NCBI RefSeq assembly: GCF_009192735.1
Contig: NZ_VTFU01000003.1
Coordinates: 470,386 to 534,385, forward strand
Length of the DNA stretch: 64,000 nucleotides
Direction of reading: 5' to 3'
DNA from: Arthrobacter gandavensis
GTDB lineage: Bacteria > Actinomycetota > Actinomycetes > Actinomycetales > Micrococcaceae
Part shown: piece after piece, positions 41,499 through 50,296 of the stretch
Layout: the number at the start of each line of letters is the position of its first letter
Numbering within the stretch: position 1 is the stretch's first letter
The notes under the pieces: model-generated
What the model saw: the letters and a program-made list of their open reading frames with translations, nothing else
What the model was told of the DNA's origin: nothing
Database searches by the model: none
Made by a program: the position numbers and the translations under genes

Positions 41499-43919
41499 TT
41501 ACCGCCGTGGCGTCAGCACTTCAGCCTGGACGGTGTTCCCGGGCTGAGCCGTCCGCGCCTTCTGCGGAGACCACCGCAGGTGCGTCGGCCCGGCTTCGGC
41601 ATCCGGCTCACGAAGCAGCGAGAGCCGGGGCCGGACGGCGTCGGTGCGGGCGCTCGGCGGCTTGCGCCGGCCCGCCTTGAACGGCAGCGGCCAGTCCGCC
41701 CCGGGGCCGCGGTATTCCTGCTCCGCGGCGGCCTGCAGTGTCCACTGGGGGTTGTAGAGGTGGGTGCGTCCCAGGGCGCAGAAGTCCGCGCGTCCGGCGA
41801 GAAGGATGGAGTTGACGTCGTCGTACGAGGACACAGCGCCAACAGCAATAACCGCGACTCCGGCGTCCGCTGCTGCCTGGTTGCGGATCTTGTCCGCGAA
41901 GGGCGTCTGGTAGCTGCGGCCGAAGGCCGGCTTTTCCTCCTTTGACACCTGCCCGGATGAAACATCGATGCCGTCGGCTCCGTGCGCGATGAACGCCCGG
42001 GCGATCTCAACGGCGTCGTCGTCAGTGTTGCCGCCTTCCACCCAGTCGGTGGCGGAAAGCCGGACCGTGAGGGGCCGTTCCGCCGGCCAGGCGGCCCGTA
42101 CCGCGTCGAAGACCTCCAGGGGATAGCGCAGCCGGTTTTCCAGGCTGCCGCCGTATTCGTCCGTCCGCCGGTTGGACAGCGGGGAGAGGAACGAGGACAG
42201 CAGGTAGCCGTGGGCTGCGTGCAGTTCCAGCAGGTCAAAGCCGGCTTCCGCGGCACGGCGCGCGGAGTCGGTGAACTCCTCGAGGATCCGGTCCATGTCG
42301 GAGCGGTCCATCTCCCGCGGCACGTTGCAGCCGTCACCGTACGGCAGGGCGGAGGGACCCACTACTTCCCACCCATCCGCCAGCGGGGAATCGATGCCTT
42401 CCCACATCAGTTTGGTCGAGCCCTTGCGGCCCGAATGGCCAATCTGCGCGCCGATCTTGGCCGTGGACTGCTGGTGGACGAAGTCCACGATCCGGCGCCA
42501 TCCGTCGCGCTGCTCATCCGAGTACAGCCCGGTGCAGCCGGGGGTAATGCGGCCGACGTCGGACACGCAGACCATTTCGGTCATGACCAGTCCGGCACCG
42601 CCCAGGGCTTTGCTGCCCAGGTGGGTGAGGTGGAAATCGCCGGGGTATCCGTCGACAGCGGAATACATGTCCATCGGTGAAACCACAATCCGGTTCTTGA
42701 GCTCCAGATTGCCGATCCGGCCCGGCTGGAACATGGCCGGAGCCGCCTCTCCCGTTCCCGCGGAATCCGCAAAGGACTGGTCCACCAGCGCGGCGAAGTC
42801 CGGGTCGCGCAGCTTCAGGTTGTCGTAGGTGATGCGGCGGCTGCGGGTGAGCAGGTTGAAGCAGAACTGCACCGGTTCCTGCGTGGCGTACTGGCCGATG
42901 TTTTCAAACCATTCCAGCGAAGCCTGGGCAGCGCGCTGGGTGGATTCGACCACCGGGCGCCGCTCGGTTTCATACGCTGCCAGCGCGGCTTCCACGTCAG
43001 GATGTTCATGCAGGCATGCCGCCAGCGCGAGGGAGTCTTCCATCGCCAGCTTGGTTCCCGAGCCGATCGAGAAATGCGCGGTGTGGGCGGCATCGCCGAG
43101 CAGGACGATATTCCCGTGCCGCCAGCTCTCGTTGCGCACCGTTGTGAAGTTCAGCCACTTGGAGTTGTTGGACAGGACCTCATGGCCCTGCAGCTCCTCG
43201 CAGAAGATCTCCCGAATCCTGTCGATCGCCGACTCGTCGCTGACACCGGGCGGGAAAACCTGGTCCGCTGTGTCGTCGAATCCGGCGGCGCGCCAGACGT
43301 CCTCATGCATTTCCACGATGAACGTTGATCCTTCATCGGAATACGGGTAGCCGTGGATCTGCATGACGCCGTGCTCGGTGTCCTTGACGAAGAACTTGAA
43401 CGCCTCGAAAACCAGGTCGGTGCCGAGCCACATGTACTTGGAGCGGCGGAGGTCCAGCGACGGTTTGAAGGATTCGGCGTAGGCGGCGCGGACCGCGGAA
43501 TTCAGGCCGTCCGAAGCCAGGACCAGGTCATGGGTGCGGCTGAGTTCGGCGACGTCGGGGGCCATCGTCGAGAAGCGCAGGTCGACGCCGAGCTCGGCGC
43601 AGCGCCGCTGCAGGAGCTCCAGCAGTTCCTTGCGGCTCATGGCGGCGAACCCCTGTCCGCCCACGGTGTGCTGTTCGCCGCGGAAATGGATGTCGATGTC
43701 CGTCCAGCGGGCAAAGCGGCTGGACATGTAGTCGGCAATTTTGGTGTCCGCGTTTCCGATGCCGCCAAGCGTCTCATCGGAAAATACGACGCCGAAGCCA
43801 AAGGTGTCGCTGGCAGCGTTGCGTTCCCACACCGTTACCTCGTGCGCCGGATCCAGCTGCTTCATGAGAGCGGCGAAGTAGAGGCCTCCGGGGCCGCCGC
43901 CGACAACTGCGATCTTCAT
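41499..43919 (-). CDS. Bifunctional salicylyl-CoA/2-aminobenzoyl-CoA 5-hydroxylase (FAD monooxygenase + OYE)
   Basis: 806 residues, two flavoprotein halves. About 1-385 is an FAD aromatic monooxygenase: VVGGGPGGLYFAALM for the ADP moiety, LVLASDGLNSAVR, and GNIVLLGDAAHTAHF near the FAD ribityl. About 397-765 is an old-yellow-enzyme FMN domain beginning MFQPGRIGNLELKNRIV, with GAQIGHSGRKGS and LHAAHGYLLSSFLSPLSNRR. The architecture is that of 2-aminobenzoyl-CoA monooxygenase/reductase and 'bifunctional salicylyl-CoA 5-hydroxylase/oxidoreductase'. It should hydroxylate the aryl-CoA at C5 and possibly reduce the ring. It is last in a five-gene operon with its CoA ligase and thioesterase. Substrate choice is unresolved. 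Confidence 0.9.
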   Translation of the reverse strand: MKIAVVGGGPGGLYFAALMKQLDPAHEVTVWERNAASDTFGFGVVFSDETLGGIGNADTKIADYMSSRFARWTDIDIHFRGEQHTVGGQGFAAMSRKELLELLQRRCAELGVDLRFSTMAPDVAELSRTHDLVLASDGLNSAVRAAYAESFKPSLDLRRSKYMWLGTDLVFEAFKFFVKDTEHGVMQIHGYPYSDEGSTFIVEMHEDVWRAAGFDDTADQVFPPGVSDESAIDRIREIFCEELQGHEVLSNNSKWLNFTTVRNESWRHGNIVLLGDAAHTAHFSIGSGTKLAMEDSLALAACLHEHPDVEAALAAYETERRPVVESTQRAAQASLEWFENIGQYATQEPVQFCFNLLTRSRRITYDNLKLRDPDFAALVDQSFADSAGTGEAAPAMFQPGRIGNLELKNRIVVSPMDMYSAVDGYPGDFHLTHLGSKALGGAGLVMTEMVCVSDVGRITPGCTGLYSDEQRDGWRRIVDFVHQQSTAKIGAQIGHSGRKGSTKLMWEGIDSPLADGWEVVGPSALPYGDGCNVPREMDRSDMDRILEEFTDSARRAAEAGFDLLELHAAHGYLLSSFLSPLSNRRTDEYGGSLENRLRYPLEVFDAVRAAWPAERPLTVRLSATDWVEGGNTDDDAVEIARAFIAHGADGIDVSSGQVSKEEKPAFGRSYQTPFADKIRNQAAADAGVAVIAVGAVSSYDDVNSILLAGRADFCALGRTHLYNPQWTLQAAAEQEYRGPGADWPLPFKAGRRKPPSARTDAVRPRLSLLREPDAEAGPTHLRWSPQKARTAQPGNTVQAEVLTPRR

Positions 43920-43956
43920 GGTGTGTCCTTTCTGTGCCGGGATTACCGGCGTGGAT

Positions 43957-45582
43957 CTAGGCCTTGGCAGTTGTGAATGACTCGCGCAGCTTGAAGTGCT
44001 GCAGCTTTCCGCTGGGGTTGCGGGGCAGCTCGGTCACAAAGTTGATGGCGCGGGGGTACTTGTAAGGGGCGATGGTCTGCTTGACGAAGTCCTGGAGTTC
44101 ACGGATTTTCGCTTCATCCGCCTCCACGTCCTCCCGCAGCACCACGAACGCGCAGACAATGGACCCGCGTTCCGGATCGGGCCGGCCGACCACTCCGGTT
44201 TCCAGCACGTCGGGGTGCTGGTTCAGGGCGGCTTCGACCTCGGGTGCACCGATGTTGTAGCCCGAGGAGACGATCATGTCGTCGGACCGGGCCTGGTAGT
44301 GGAAATAGCCGTCCTCATCCATCAGGAAGGTGTCGCCCGTGACGTTCCAGCCGTTCACCACGTAGTTGGTCTGGCGCGGGTCGTTCAGGTACCGGCAGCC
44401 GGTGGGGCCAACCACCGCCAGGCGGCCGATGTTTCCCGGTTCCAGCTCCTGGTCCTCGTCGCCGAGGATGGTGGCCCGGAAACCCGGAACCACCTTGCCC
44501 GTTGCTCCGGGCCTGATCTCCGAACCGGCGGCGGAGATGAAAACGTGCAGCATTTCGGTGGAGCCGATCCCGTTGACCAGCTCCAGCCCGGTTTCCTCCT
44601 TTACCTGCCGCCAGGTGGCTTCCGGAAGGTGCTCCCCGGCGGAAACCGCAATGCGCAGCGGTGACAGCAGGTGTCCCAGTCCCTCCTTCAGGATGGCCCG
44701 GTACGCGGTGGGCGCGGTGAAGAGGATGGTGGCGCCGGCGGCCCTGCTGAATTCGGCCAGCTCCACGGGAGTGGTCCGCTCGGTCAGCAGCGAGCTGGCG
44801 CCGAACCGCAGCGGGAAGACCACCAGGCCGCCCAGCCCAAAGGTGAAGGCCAGCGGAGGCGACCCCGCAAACACGTCGTCAGGGGTGGGCTGCAGGATAT
44901 GCCGGGCAAAGGTGTCGGCATTCGCCAGGATGTCGCGGTGAAAGTGCATGGTGACCTTGGGCGTTCCCGTGGTGCCGGATGTCGCTCCCAGCAGGGCCAC
45001 GTCGTCGGCCGCCGTCTGGACGTTCGCGAACTTTCCGGACTTGGCGGCGGTGAGGACCACCAGGTCCGCTTCGCCGCTTCCGCCCACCGGGACGATCGGC
45101 AGGTCCTGTGCTGCGGCCGTCATATCGTCGAGGAACCGGTGGTCGCAGAGGACCACGGCGGGGCGGGTCAGTTCCACCAGGGTCCTGATCTCTCCGGCCC
45201 GCAATGCAGGCATGGTGGTCACCACCACGGCTCCGGCCTTCAGCACTCCGAGCCAACAGGCGGCGAGCCATGCGTTGTTCGGCGCGCGGAGCATGACCCG
45301 GTTTCCGGGGACAATCCCGAAGTCCTCGGTCAGGACCTGGGCAACCTGGTTTGCCCGCTGCAGCAGCATGTCGTAGCTCCAGCTGCTGCCGTCGGGTGCC
45401 AGCAGCGCCGTCCGGTCCCCGCCGTGCCGGCCGATGGTCTCGTCCAGGAGGGCTTCGGCCGCGTTGAGCCGGTCGGGATACTGCAGCTCGGGGAGGGTGA
45501 ACTCCAGCACCGGCCACAGATCCGCAGGGGGGAGGTGGTCACGCGTGAAGGTGTCGTGGTGTGCCGAGGGGGAGAGTTCCAT
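43957..45582 (-). CDS. Aryl-CoA ligase (benzoate/2-aminobenzoate/salicylate type)
   Basis: 541-residue AMP-forming acyl-CoA synthetase. The P-loop is GATSGTTGTPKVTMHF, the ATP motif VNGWNVTGDTFLMDEDGYF, and the catalytic Lys lies in NPSGKLQHFKLR. The fold and length fit the benzoate-CoA ligase family. It activates the aromatic acid to its CoA thioester for the downstream flavoprotein, 37 bp away on the same strand. By context the substrate is salicylate or anthranilate. Confidence 0.9.
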   Translation of the reverse strand: MELSPSAHHDTFTRDHLPPADLWPVLEFTLPELQYPDRLNAAEALLDETIGRHGGDRTALLAPDGSSWSYDMLLQRANQVAQVLTEDFGIVPGNRVMLRAPNNAWLAACWLGVLKAGAVVVTTMPALRAGEIRTLVELTRPAVVLCDHRFLDDMTAAAQDLPIVPVGGSGEADLVVLTAAKSGKFANVQTAADDVALLGATSGTTGTPKVTMHFHRDILANADTFARHILQPTPDDVFAGSPPLAFTFGLGGLVVFPLRFGASSLLTERTTPVELAEFSRAAGATILFTAPTAYRAILKEGLGHLLSPLRIAVSAGEHLPEATWRQVKEETGLELVNGIGSTEMLHVFISAAGSEIRPGATGKVVPGFRATILGDEDQELEPGNIGRLAVVGPTGCRYLNDPRQTNYVVNGWNVTGDTFLMDEDGYFHYQARSDDMIVSSGYNIGAPEVEAALNQHPDVLETGVVGRPDPERGSIVCAFVVLREDVEADEAKIRELQDFVKQTIAPYKYPRAINFVTELPRNPSGKLQHFKLRESFTTAKA

Positions 45583-45615
45583 GGTGTCTCTTTTCCATGA
45601 GGGATGAAGGTGGGG

Positions 45616-46485
45616 TCAGCCTCGCGGGCCGCGGATCATTCCTTCCTGGGCCACGGTGGCGAGAAGGACTCCGTCACGGGTGAAGAACCGGCCGGCGGCC
45701 AGCCCCCGGTTGTTCTGTGATGAAACGGCGTCCTGGACGTAAAGCACCCAGTCATCGACCCGTCCGTCACGGTGGAACCACATGGCGTGGTCCAGGCTTG
45801 CGGTCGCCAGTCCGGGGGTGCTCCACGCCAGCCCCTGGGCCCGGAGCAGCGGCTCCAGGATGGTGTAGTCGCAGACGTACGCCAGGGCCGCACGCTGGAT
45901 CGCGGGGTCGTCGGGCAGGGCCGAGAATGCCTTGACCCAGACCGCCTGGTGCGCTGACTTTTCGCCGCCCGCCTCCAAATAAAGGGGGGCCGGGACGTGC
46001 CGCATGTCAAAGCTGCGGCCCGCTGACCAGTACCGGGCGTCGTCGCTGTCCTTGCCGGCCAGGACCTCGGCGGCGCTGGACAGGGACTCCGGATCGATGT
46101 CCGCGTACGCCGCTGGCATGTCCGGTTCGTAAGCCGGCCCCTCTTCGGGCACGTGGAAGGAGCCCAGGGCGGCGTAGACCGGCTTGCCGTTCTGGAAGCC
46201 GCGCACCTGCCGGGTGGAGTAGCCGCGGCCGTCGCGCAGCAGTTCCACTTCGTACCGGACCGGCAGGCCGATATCCACCGGGCGGAGGAAGTAGCTGTGC
46301 ATCGAATGCAGCCGGCGGTCTTCGGCTGCCGAACGCATCATGGCCAGCGCACCCTGCGCCACCATGTCGCCGCCATAGGCCTTGGGCCACGGAACGTACT
46401 GCGGGACGGCGGACCATGCCTGGTCAAAGACCTCGGCAACCGCGGGTTTCAGCTCAATGGCCTGCAGGAACGTATCGGAGTTCAT
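45616..46485 (-). CDS. Acyl-CoA thioesterase II (TesB-like)
   Basis: 289-residue double-hotdog thioesterase with YGGDMVAQGALAMM and LHSMHSYFLRPVD in the first hotdog and ASLDHAMWFH with the catalytic Asp in the second. ATG 46485 overlaps the stop of the cupin gene (ATGA). In this operon it should release free 5-hydroxylated acid (gentisate or 5-hydroxyanthranilate) from the CoA ester after hydroxylation, making it available for ring cleavage. Confidence 0.88.
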   Translation of the reverse strand: MNSDTFLQAIELKPAVAEVFDQAWSAVPQYVPWPKAYGGDMVAQGALAMMRSAAEDRRLHSMHSYFLRPVDIGLPVRYEVELLRDGRGYSTRQVRGFQNGKPVYAALGSFHVPEEGPAYEPDMPAAYADIDPESLSSAAEVLAGKDSDDARYWSAGRSFDMRHVPAPLYLEAGGEKSAHQAVWVKAFSALPDDPAIQRAALAYVCDYTILEPLLRAQGLAWSTPGLATASLDHAMWFHRDGRVDDWVLYVQDAVSSQNNRGLAAGRFFTRDGVLLATVAQEGMIRGPRG

Positions 46486-46952
46486 GCCCGGCGGTATCCG
46501 TCCAGGGTTTCGTCCGGGACGTCCTCCAGGTTGACGACAATGTTCTCGGGGGTGCGCGCCGTGAGCCAGACCAGCTCTTCGGTGACCGACATGTTGGCCT
46601 CCACATGCGGCATGAAGGGCGGCACAAAGACCCAGTCTCCGGCCTTCATGTCCAGGAACTGAGTGTAGTCCTCGCCGAAGTAGATGCGTCCGTGGCCGCG
46701 GAGCACGTAGCCGCCGGTCTCGGCTTCGCCATGGTGATGCGGCAGCGAACGGTAGCCGGGAACGTTGGAGACCTGGCCAAACCAAATCTTGGTGGCGGGG
46801 GTGTGCTGGATGCTGACGCCGGACACCCGCACGCAGTCCCCGGACTGTGCCGTATTGGTGTCTTCCTCGCCGGCACGGGTGACCACGGGCACCACCTGTC
46901 CGTCGGCTCCGGCGTAAACGGAGTTGTCACCCTCGGTGCTGTACTCGATCAT
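46482..46952 (-). CDS. Single-domain cupin, candidate ring-cleavage or accessory dioxygenase
   Basis: 156-residue one-domain cupin with the metal motif LPHHHGEAETGGYVLRG (His, His, Glu) and the second cupin motif PPFMPHVEAN (His). It is much shorter than bicupin gentisate 1,2-dioxygenases (about 350 residues), so that label is not justified. Yet it occupies the ring-cleavage position in the operon and retains the Fe/Mn ligands. It lies between the FAH hydrolase and thioesterase genes and is coupled to the latter. A dioxygenase role is inference; a binding or regulatory cupin is the alternative. Confidence 0.78.
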   Translation of the reverse strand: MIEYSTEGDNSVYAGADGQVVPVVTRAGEEDTNTAQSGDCVRVSGVSIQHTPATKIWFGQVSNVPGYRSLPHHHGEAETGGYVLRGHGRIYFGEDYTQFLDMKAGDWVFVPPFMPHVEANMSVTEELVWLTARTPENIVVNLEDVPDETLDGYRRA

Positions 46953-47005
46953 GATGTCCTCTCGTGGCAGCGTGCTGCCGGTGGGTTGGTGCAGGGCCGG
47001 TGGTG

Positions 47006-47863
47006 TCAGGCCCCGCTGGCGGTCCGGATGCGGATCTGGTTTTCCAGCCGGCCAATACCGCCGACTTCAGTGGTGACGACGTCGCCGTCGGTCAGGTAGC
47101 GGGGAGGCTTCATGCCCATGCCCACTCCGCCGGGCGTACCGGTCAGGACGATGTCGCCCGGGCGGAGAACCGTGAAAGTGGAGATGTAGGAGAGCAGCTG
47201 TGCTGCGCTGAAGACCAGGGTTGCGGTGCTGCCGTGCTGCACGCGCTCGCCGTTGAGGAAACAGTTGACCTCCACGCCGGTTTCGGGGTCCAGCTCGTCG
47301 GGGGTTACCAGGACGGGCCCCAGGGGAGTGGTTCGGTCAAAGGCCTTGCCCTGGAACCACTGCAGGGTCCGGTTCTGCCAGTCGCGCATGGAGATGTCAT
47401 TTGCGGCCGTGTAGCCGGCAATACCGGCAGCGGCTTCCGCTTCATCAGCTCCCCGGAGCGTGGTTCCGACGACGACGGCCAGTTCGGCTTCCCAGTCGAC
47501 GCTTTCACTGGCGGAGATCTCCAGGTCAGCGTCCGGATCGGTGAGGGTGTCCGCGAACTTAACGAAAAGCGTGGGGTATTCCGGCAGGTCCCGTCCCATT
47601 TCCAGGATGTGGTCGCTGTAATTCAGGCCGCAGCAGATGACCTTGGCCGGAGCGGGCAGGGGATTGAGGAGTTCGACGGCGGCTGCCGCCACCTTCCGTG
47701 CACCGGCCTCCGGTGCTGCCGCCTGTCGGGCTGCGTCTTCCTGCCAGCCTTCCCGGGCCAGCAGCACGCTGAGGTCCGGTGCATCGAGCGGGAGGTAGTC
47801 ACCGCCCGGAAGGGCCACCGCCGCAGTGGTGGTGCCGTTGATCCTTACGGTCGCCAATTTCAT
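47006..47863 (-). CDS. Fumarylacetoacetate hydrolase (FAH) family protein
   Basis: 285 residues. The FAH core begins ICCGLNYSDHILEMGR; the metal ligands are in VDWEAELAVVVG (two Glu) and AANDISMRDWQ (Asp), with the Lys in FQGKAFDRTTPLGP. Family members hydrolyse fumarylpyruvate or maleylpyruvate, or hydrate/decarboxylate 2-oxo-dienoates. It is the first gene of the aromatic operon, divergent from the RidA gene, and probably cleaves the ring-fission product to pyruvate plus a C4 acid. Confidence 0.88.
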   Translation of the reverse strand: MKLATVRINGTTTAAVALPGGDYLPLDAPDLSVLLAREGWQEDAARQAAAPEAGARKVAAAAVELLNPLPAPAKVICCGLNYSDHILEMGRDLPEYPTLFVKFADTLTDPDADLEISASESVDWEAELAVVVGTTLRGADEAEAAAGIAGYTAANDISMRDWQNRTLQWFQGKAFDRTTPLGPVLVTPDELDPETGVEVNCFLNGERVQHGSTATLVFSAAQLLSYISTFTVLRPGDIVLTGTPGGVGMGMKPPRYLTDGDVVTTEVGGIGRLENQIRIRTASGA

Positions 47864-48018
47864 TGAATCTCCCTGTCCCCGGCAGCTCCTCCGCGGCCTG
47901 CGAAGAGAGTATGTCGACTTTATGACTAGCGTCACGTAGGCTCAATGTAGCACGGCTCACACGGCTTGAACAGAGTTTTTCGAGGCCGGTGACGCGACCC
48001 AACTCAGGAGGAAAACCC
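47864..48018. promoter_or_regulatory. Divergent promoter region of the aromatic cluster
   Basis: 155-bp gap between the FAH operon and the RidA gene. It contains the short inverted repeat TGAC-TAGC-GTCA (47923-47934), a possible PaaX-type operator. The ribosome-binding sites GGGAG (minus) and AGGAGG (plus) lie at its two ends. Confidence 0.5.
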
Positions 48019-48420
48019 ATGGTCAACAAGGTCATCAATCCCGCTTCCCTGCCGAAGCCCTCCGGATATGCCCACGGAGTCCTTGCCGGAGACACGGTGT
48101 ATCTGGGCGGCCAGACAGCGCTCGACGCCCACATGCGGATTGTAGAAGGCGGGGTGGTGGAGCAGTTCCGGCAGGCGTTCAGCAATGTGCTGACAACCCT
48201 GGCCGAAGCAGGCGGCCGGCCGGAGGATCTGGTGTCCGTGACGATCTACCTCACCGACGTGGATGACTACATGGCCAATGGCCGCGAAATCGGCCGCATC
48301 TGGCGCGAGATGGCGGGTACGGAGTACCCCGCGATGGCCGGGATCGGCGTCAGCCGGCTCTGGCAGAAGGAAGCCGTGATCGAGATCCAGGGCGTTGCCG
48401 TCATCCAGGACCGCGGCTAG
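48019..48420 (+). CDS. RidA/YjgF-family protein (imine deaminase-like)
   Basis: 133-residue RidA-fold trimer subunit. The conserved Arg in GVSRLWQKEAVIEIQG and its partner Glu match the enamine/imine-hydrolysing subgroup, which also includes 2-aminomuconate deaminases. ATG 48019 follows AGGAGGA by 6 bases. Divergence from an aromatic ring-degradation operon suggests it deaminates or detoxifies an enamine ring-fission product, which would favour an amino-aromatic (anthranilate-type) substrate. Its stop overlaps the PaaX stop within CTAG. Confidence 0.88.
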   Translation: MVNKVINPASLPKPSGYAHGVLAGDTVYLGGQTALDAHMRIVEGGVVEQFRQAFSNVLTTLAEAGGRPEDLVSVTIYLTDVDDYMANGREIGRIWREMAGTEYPAMAGIGVSRLWQKEAVIEIQGVAVIQDRG

Positions 48421-49277
48421 GAAATCTCCTTCATGACCGCCGCGGCATGGGACTCTGCCAGCGGCGACAGGAGCTCATGCAGGCGGGAGAAGAGTTCGTG
48501 CGCTTCCAGGGCGTTCCAGTCACCGGAAAGCAGTTCCGCCGGCAGGCCCGGATCAAGGTAGGGCAGCCGGCGCCACTGGGTCACCAGGGTGAGGTGGTCC
48601 ACAAAGGCCCGGGCCGGCGAGCCCGGGCCGCTCTCTGACGTCCAGTCTTCGAGCAGGGGTTTTTGGGTCTGGATGAAGTCCGCGTACTGGTTCTCCATCG
48701 CGGGCAGGTCCCACCACTGGGCAACGTTCGCGCGCATATCGCTGCTGCCCACGTGATCTGCGAGGAAGAATTCCAGATAACCGCCCAGGCCGCGCTGCTC
48801 AAAATAGGAGATGACGGCGGGGCGCAGATGGCCGGGGGCTATCCACAGGCCGGGGGTCACGGAGCCGAAGCCCATTCGCACCAGGGTGCTGCGGATCTTG
48901 TGCCGGATGCTCCGCTGCGACTCGGGAACGGTAAACGTGGCCAGCAGCCAGGGGTCGTCGGCCGCCGCCCTCCGGGGATGAAAAATGCGTTCGTCTCCCT
49001 CGCGAAACGTATCGTCCAACCCGGCCGACAGCGCGTAGCCGTTGCGTCCGTTGACGACGACGCTTTCCAAGACTCCCCGCTTCTTCAACCGGGAGATGGA
49101 GGACCTTACGCCGGCCGGGCCCACCCCGGCGTCCTGCAGGAGGCGGATGATGGTTGCCACGGGGATGCCTCCGCCGGGTGTCCGCGCGTAGAGGCCAAAA
49201 AGGGTGACGATCAACTGGTGGTGCCGGGGCGCTGCGGCTTCCTGCACTTCCGCCGCAGGTGGCACTTCCTTGATCAT
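48417..49277 (-). CDS. PaaX-family transcriptional repressor
   Basis: 286 residues. The N-terminal winged helix (HHQLIVTLFGLYARTPGGGIPVATIIRLL ... RSSISRLKKRGVLE, about 20-70) and the C-terminal PaaX domain (LPYLDPGLPAELL) match repressors that respond to aryl-CoA such as phenylacetyl-CoA. It is convergent with RidA at the end of the aromatic cluster. It probably senses the aryl-CoA made by the local ligase and represses the divergent promoters at 47.9 kb. Confidence 0.88.
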   Translation of the reverse strand: MIKEVPPAAEVQEAAAPRHHQLIVTLFGLYARTPGGGIPVATIIRLLQDAGVGPAGVRSSISRLKKRGVLESVVVNGRNGYALSAGLDDTFREGDERIFHPRRAAADDPWLLATFTVPESQRSIRHKIRSTLVRMGFGSVTPGLWIAPGHLRPAVISYFEQRGLGGYLEFFLADHVGSSDMRANVAQWWDLPAMENQYADFIQTQKPLLEDWTSESGPGSPARAFVDHLTLVTQWRRLPYLDPGLPAELLSGDWNALEAHELFSRLHELLSPLAESHAAAVMKEIS

Positions 49278-49376
49278 CCAGTCATGTTACCGCCCATCAC
49301 CGGGCCGAAAGACCGCCGGCTCCCGGGGCAGGCTGCGGCGGCTGCCGGCCTTGCGGCTGTTCACCGGCGGCCACGT

Positions 49377-50147
49377 TCAGGCCCCGTCAACCCAGAAGAC
49401 TGCATCGGCCCGCGGCCGATGGGATGCGATCAGCCGGGCGTTGGCCTCGTCGCTGCCCAGGGCCCATTGGCGGGCCTCATCCGGCGTCTTGCCATAAAGC
49501 GTGTGGCGGCGGATCAGCCGCTCACGGCGGATGCTGTCCCGGGTCTCCAGAAACCACACCTCGTCCATGGCATCCCGGGCACGGGCCCACCCGCCATCCA
49601 GCAGCAGGTAGTTGCCCTCAGTGATCACCAGCGGCACGTCACTGCGGATGGGGAGGGCCGATCCAATCGGCTCCTCCAGCTCCCGCCGAAAGTCCGGGGC
49701 ATAGATCACCGGCTCCTGCGCCGTCTGGCAGTGCAGCCGCTCCAACAGTGCCGCGTACCCGCCGTCGTCGAACGTGTCCGGGGCCCCCTTTCGCATGCGC
49801 CGGCCCAGCGCCTCCAGGACACTGTTCGCCAGATGGAAACCGTCCATCGGCACCAGGACGGCTGTTTCGGCGCCCAGCTCGGCCGCGAGCTGCGCGGCGA
49901 CCGTGGACTTGCCCGCTCCCGGAGCCCCGGTGATGCCCAGAATCCGGCGCCCACCACCCGAGGCCAGCCGCCGCGCCCGCCCGGCCAGTTCCTGCACAGT
50001 TGTTTGGTCAACGGGGGATTGTTCAACCGGGGTTTGTTCAACGGGGGATTGTTCAACCGGGGTTTGTTCAACGGGGGTTTGTTCGGCGGCGGCCTGGTCA
50101 ACGGTATCGCCGGTGCTGTGCTGGTGCGGATGCGGTGAGGAGTCCAT
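49377..50147 (-). CDS. P-loop nucleoside/sugar kinase (uridine kinase/FrcK-like)
   Basis: 256 residues. It has Walker A GITGAPGAGKSTVA, the lid/substrate segment PMDGFHLANSVLEALGRRMRKGAPDTFD and LVITEGNYLLLDGGW, as in uridine kinase-like/PanK-like small-molecule kinases. The ~50-residue N-terminus is a repeat of EQTPV/EQSPV units, encoded by a 15-bp GTTCAACSGGGGDTT DNA repeat at 50007-50085; a start within or after the repeat is possible. The substrate is unknown. Confidence 0.8.
   Translation of the reverse strand: MDSSPHPHQHSTGDTVDQAAAEQTPVEQTPVEQSPVEQTPVEQSPVDQTTVQELAGRARRLASGGGRRILGITGAPGAGKSTVAAQLAAELGAETAVLVPMDGFHLANSVLEALGRRMRKGAPDTFDDGGYAALLERLHCQTAQEPVIYAPDFRRELEEPIGSALPIRSDVPLVITEGNYLLLDGGWARARDAMDEVWFLETRDSIRRERLIRRHTLYGKTPDEARQWALGSDEANARLIASHRPRADAVFWVDGA
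50007..50085. repeat. 15-bp in-frame tandem repeats at the kinase N-terminus
   Basis: Alternating GTTCAACGGGGGATT and GTTCAACCGGGGTTT units repeat about five times and encode EQSPV/EQTPV pentapeptides on the minus strand. Confidence 0.85.
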
Positions 50148-50296
50148 GCGGACATTCTCCGGCAGATTTTCCGTGCAGGGGGAATCATCGCGGCGGGCTC
50201 TGCGTTATTATTTTCGGACGCCGGAACATGGCTGGACGGAAGCAGGACAACCGGCCGGCAGGTTCTGCGGCTGTGCATGAATTGATAACTACACAC

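Noticed and set aside
46482..46952. Calling the cupin a gentisate 1,2-dioxygenase
   Set aside because: It has one cupin domain and half the expected length. Only the metal ligands and context support a dioxygenase role.
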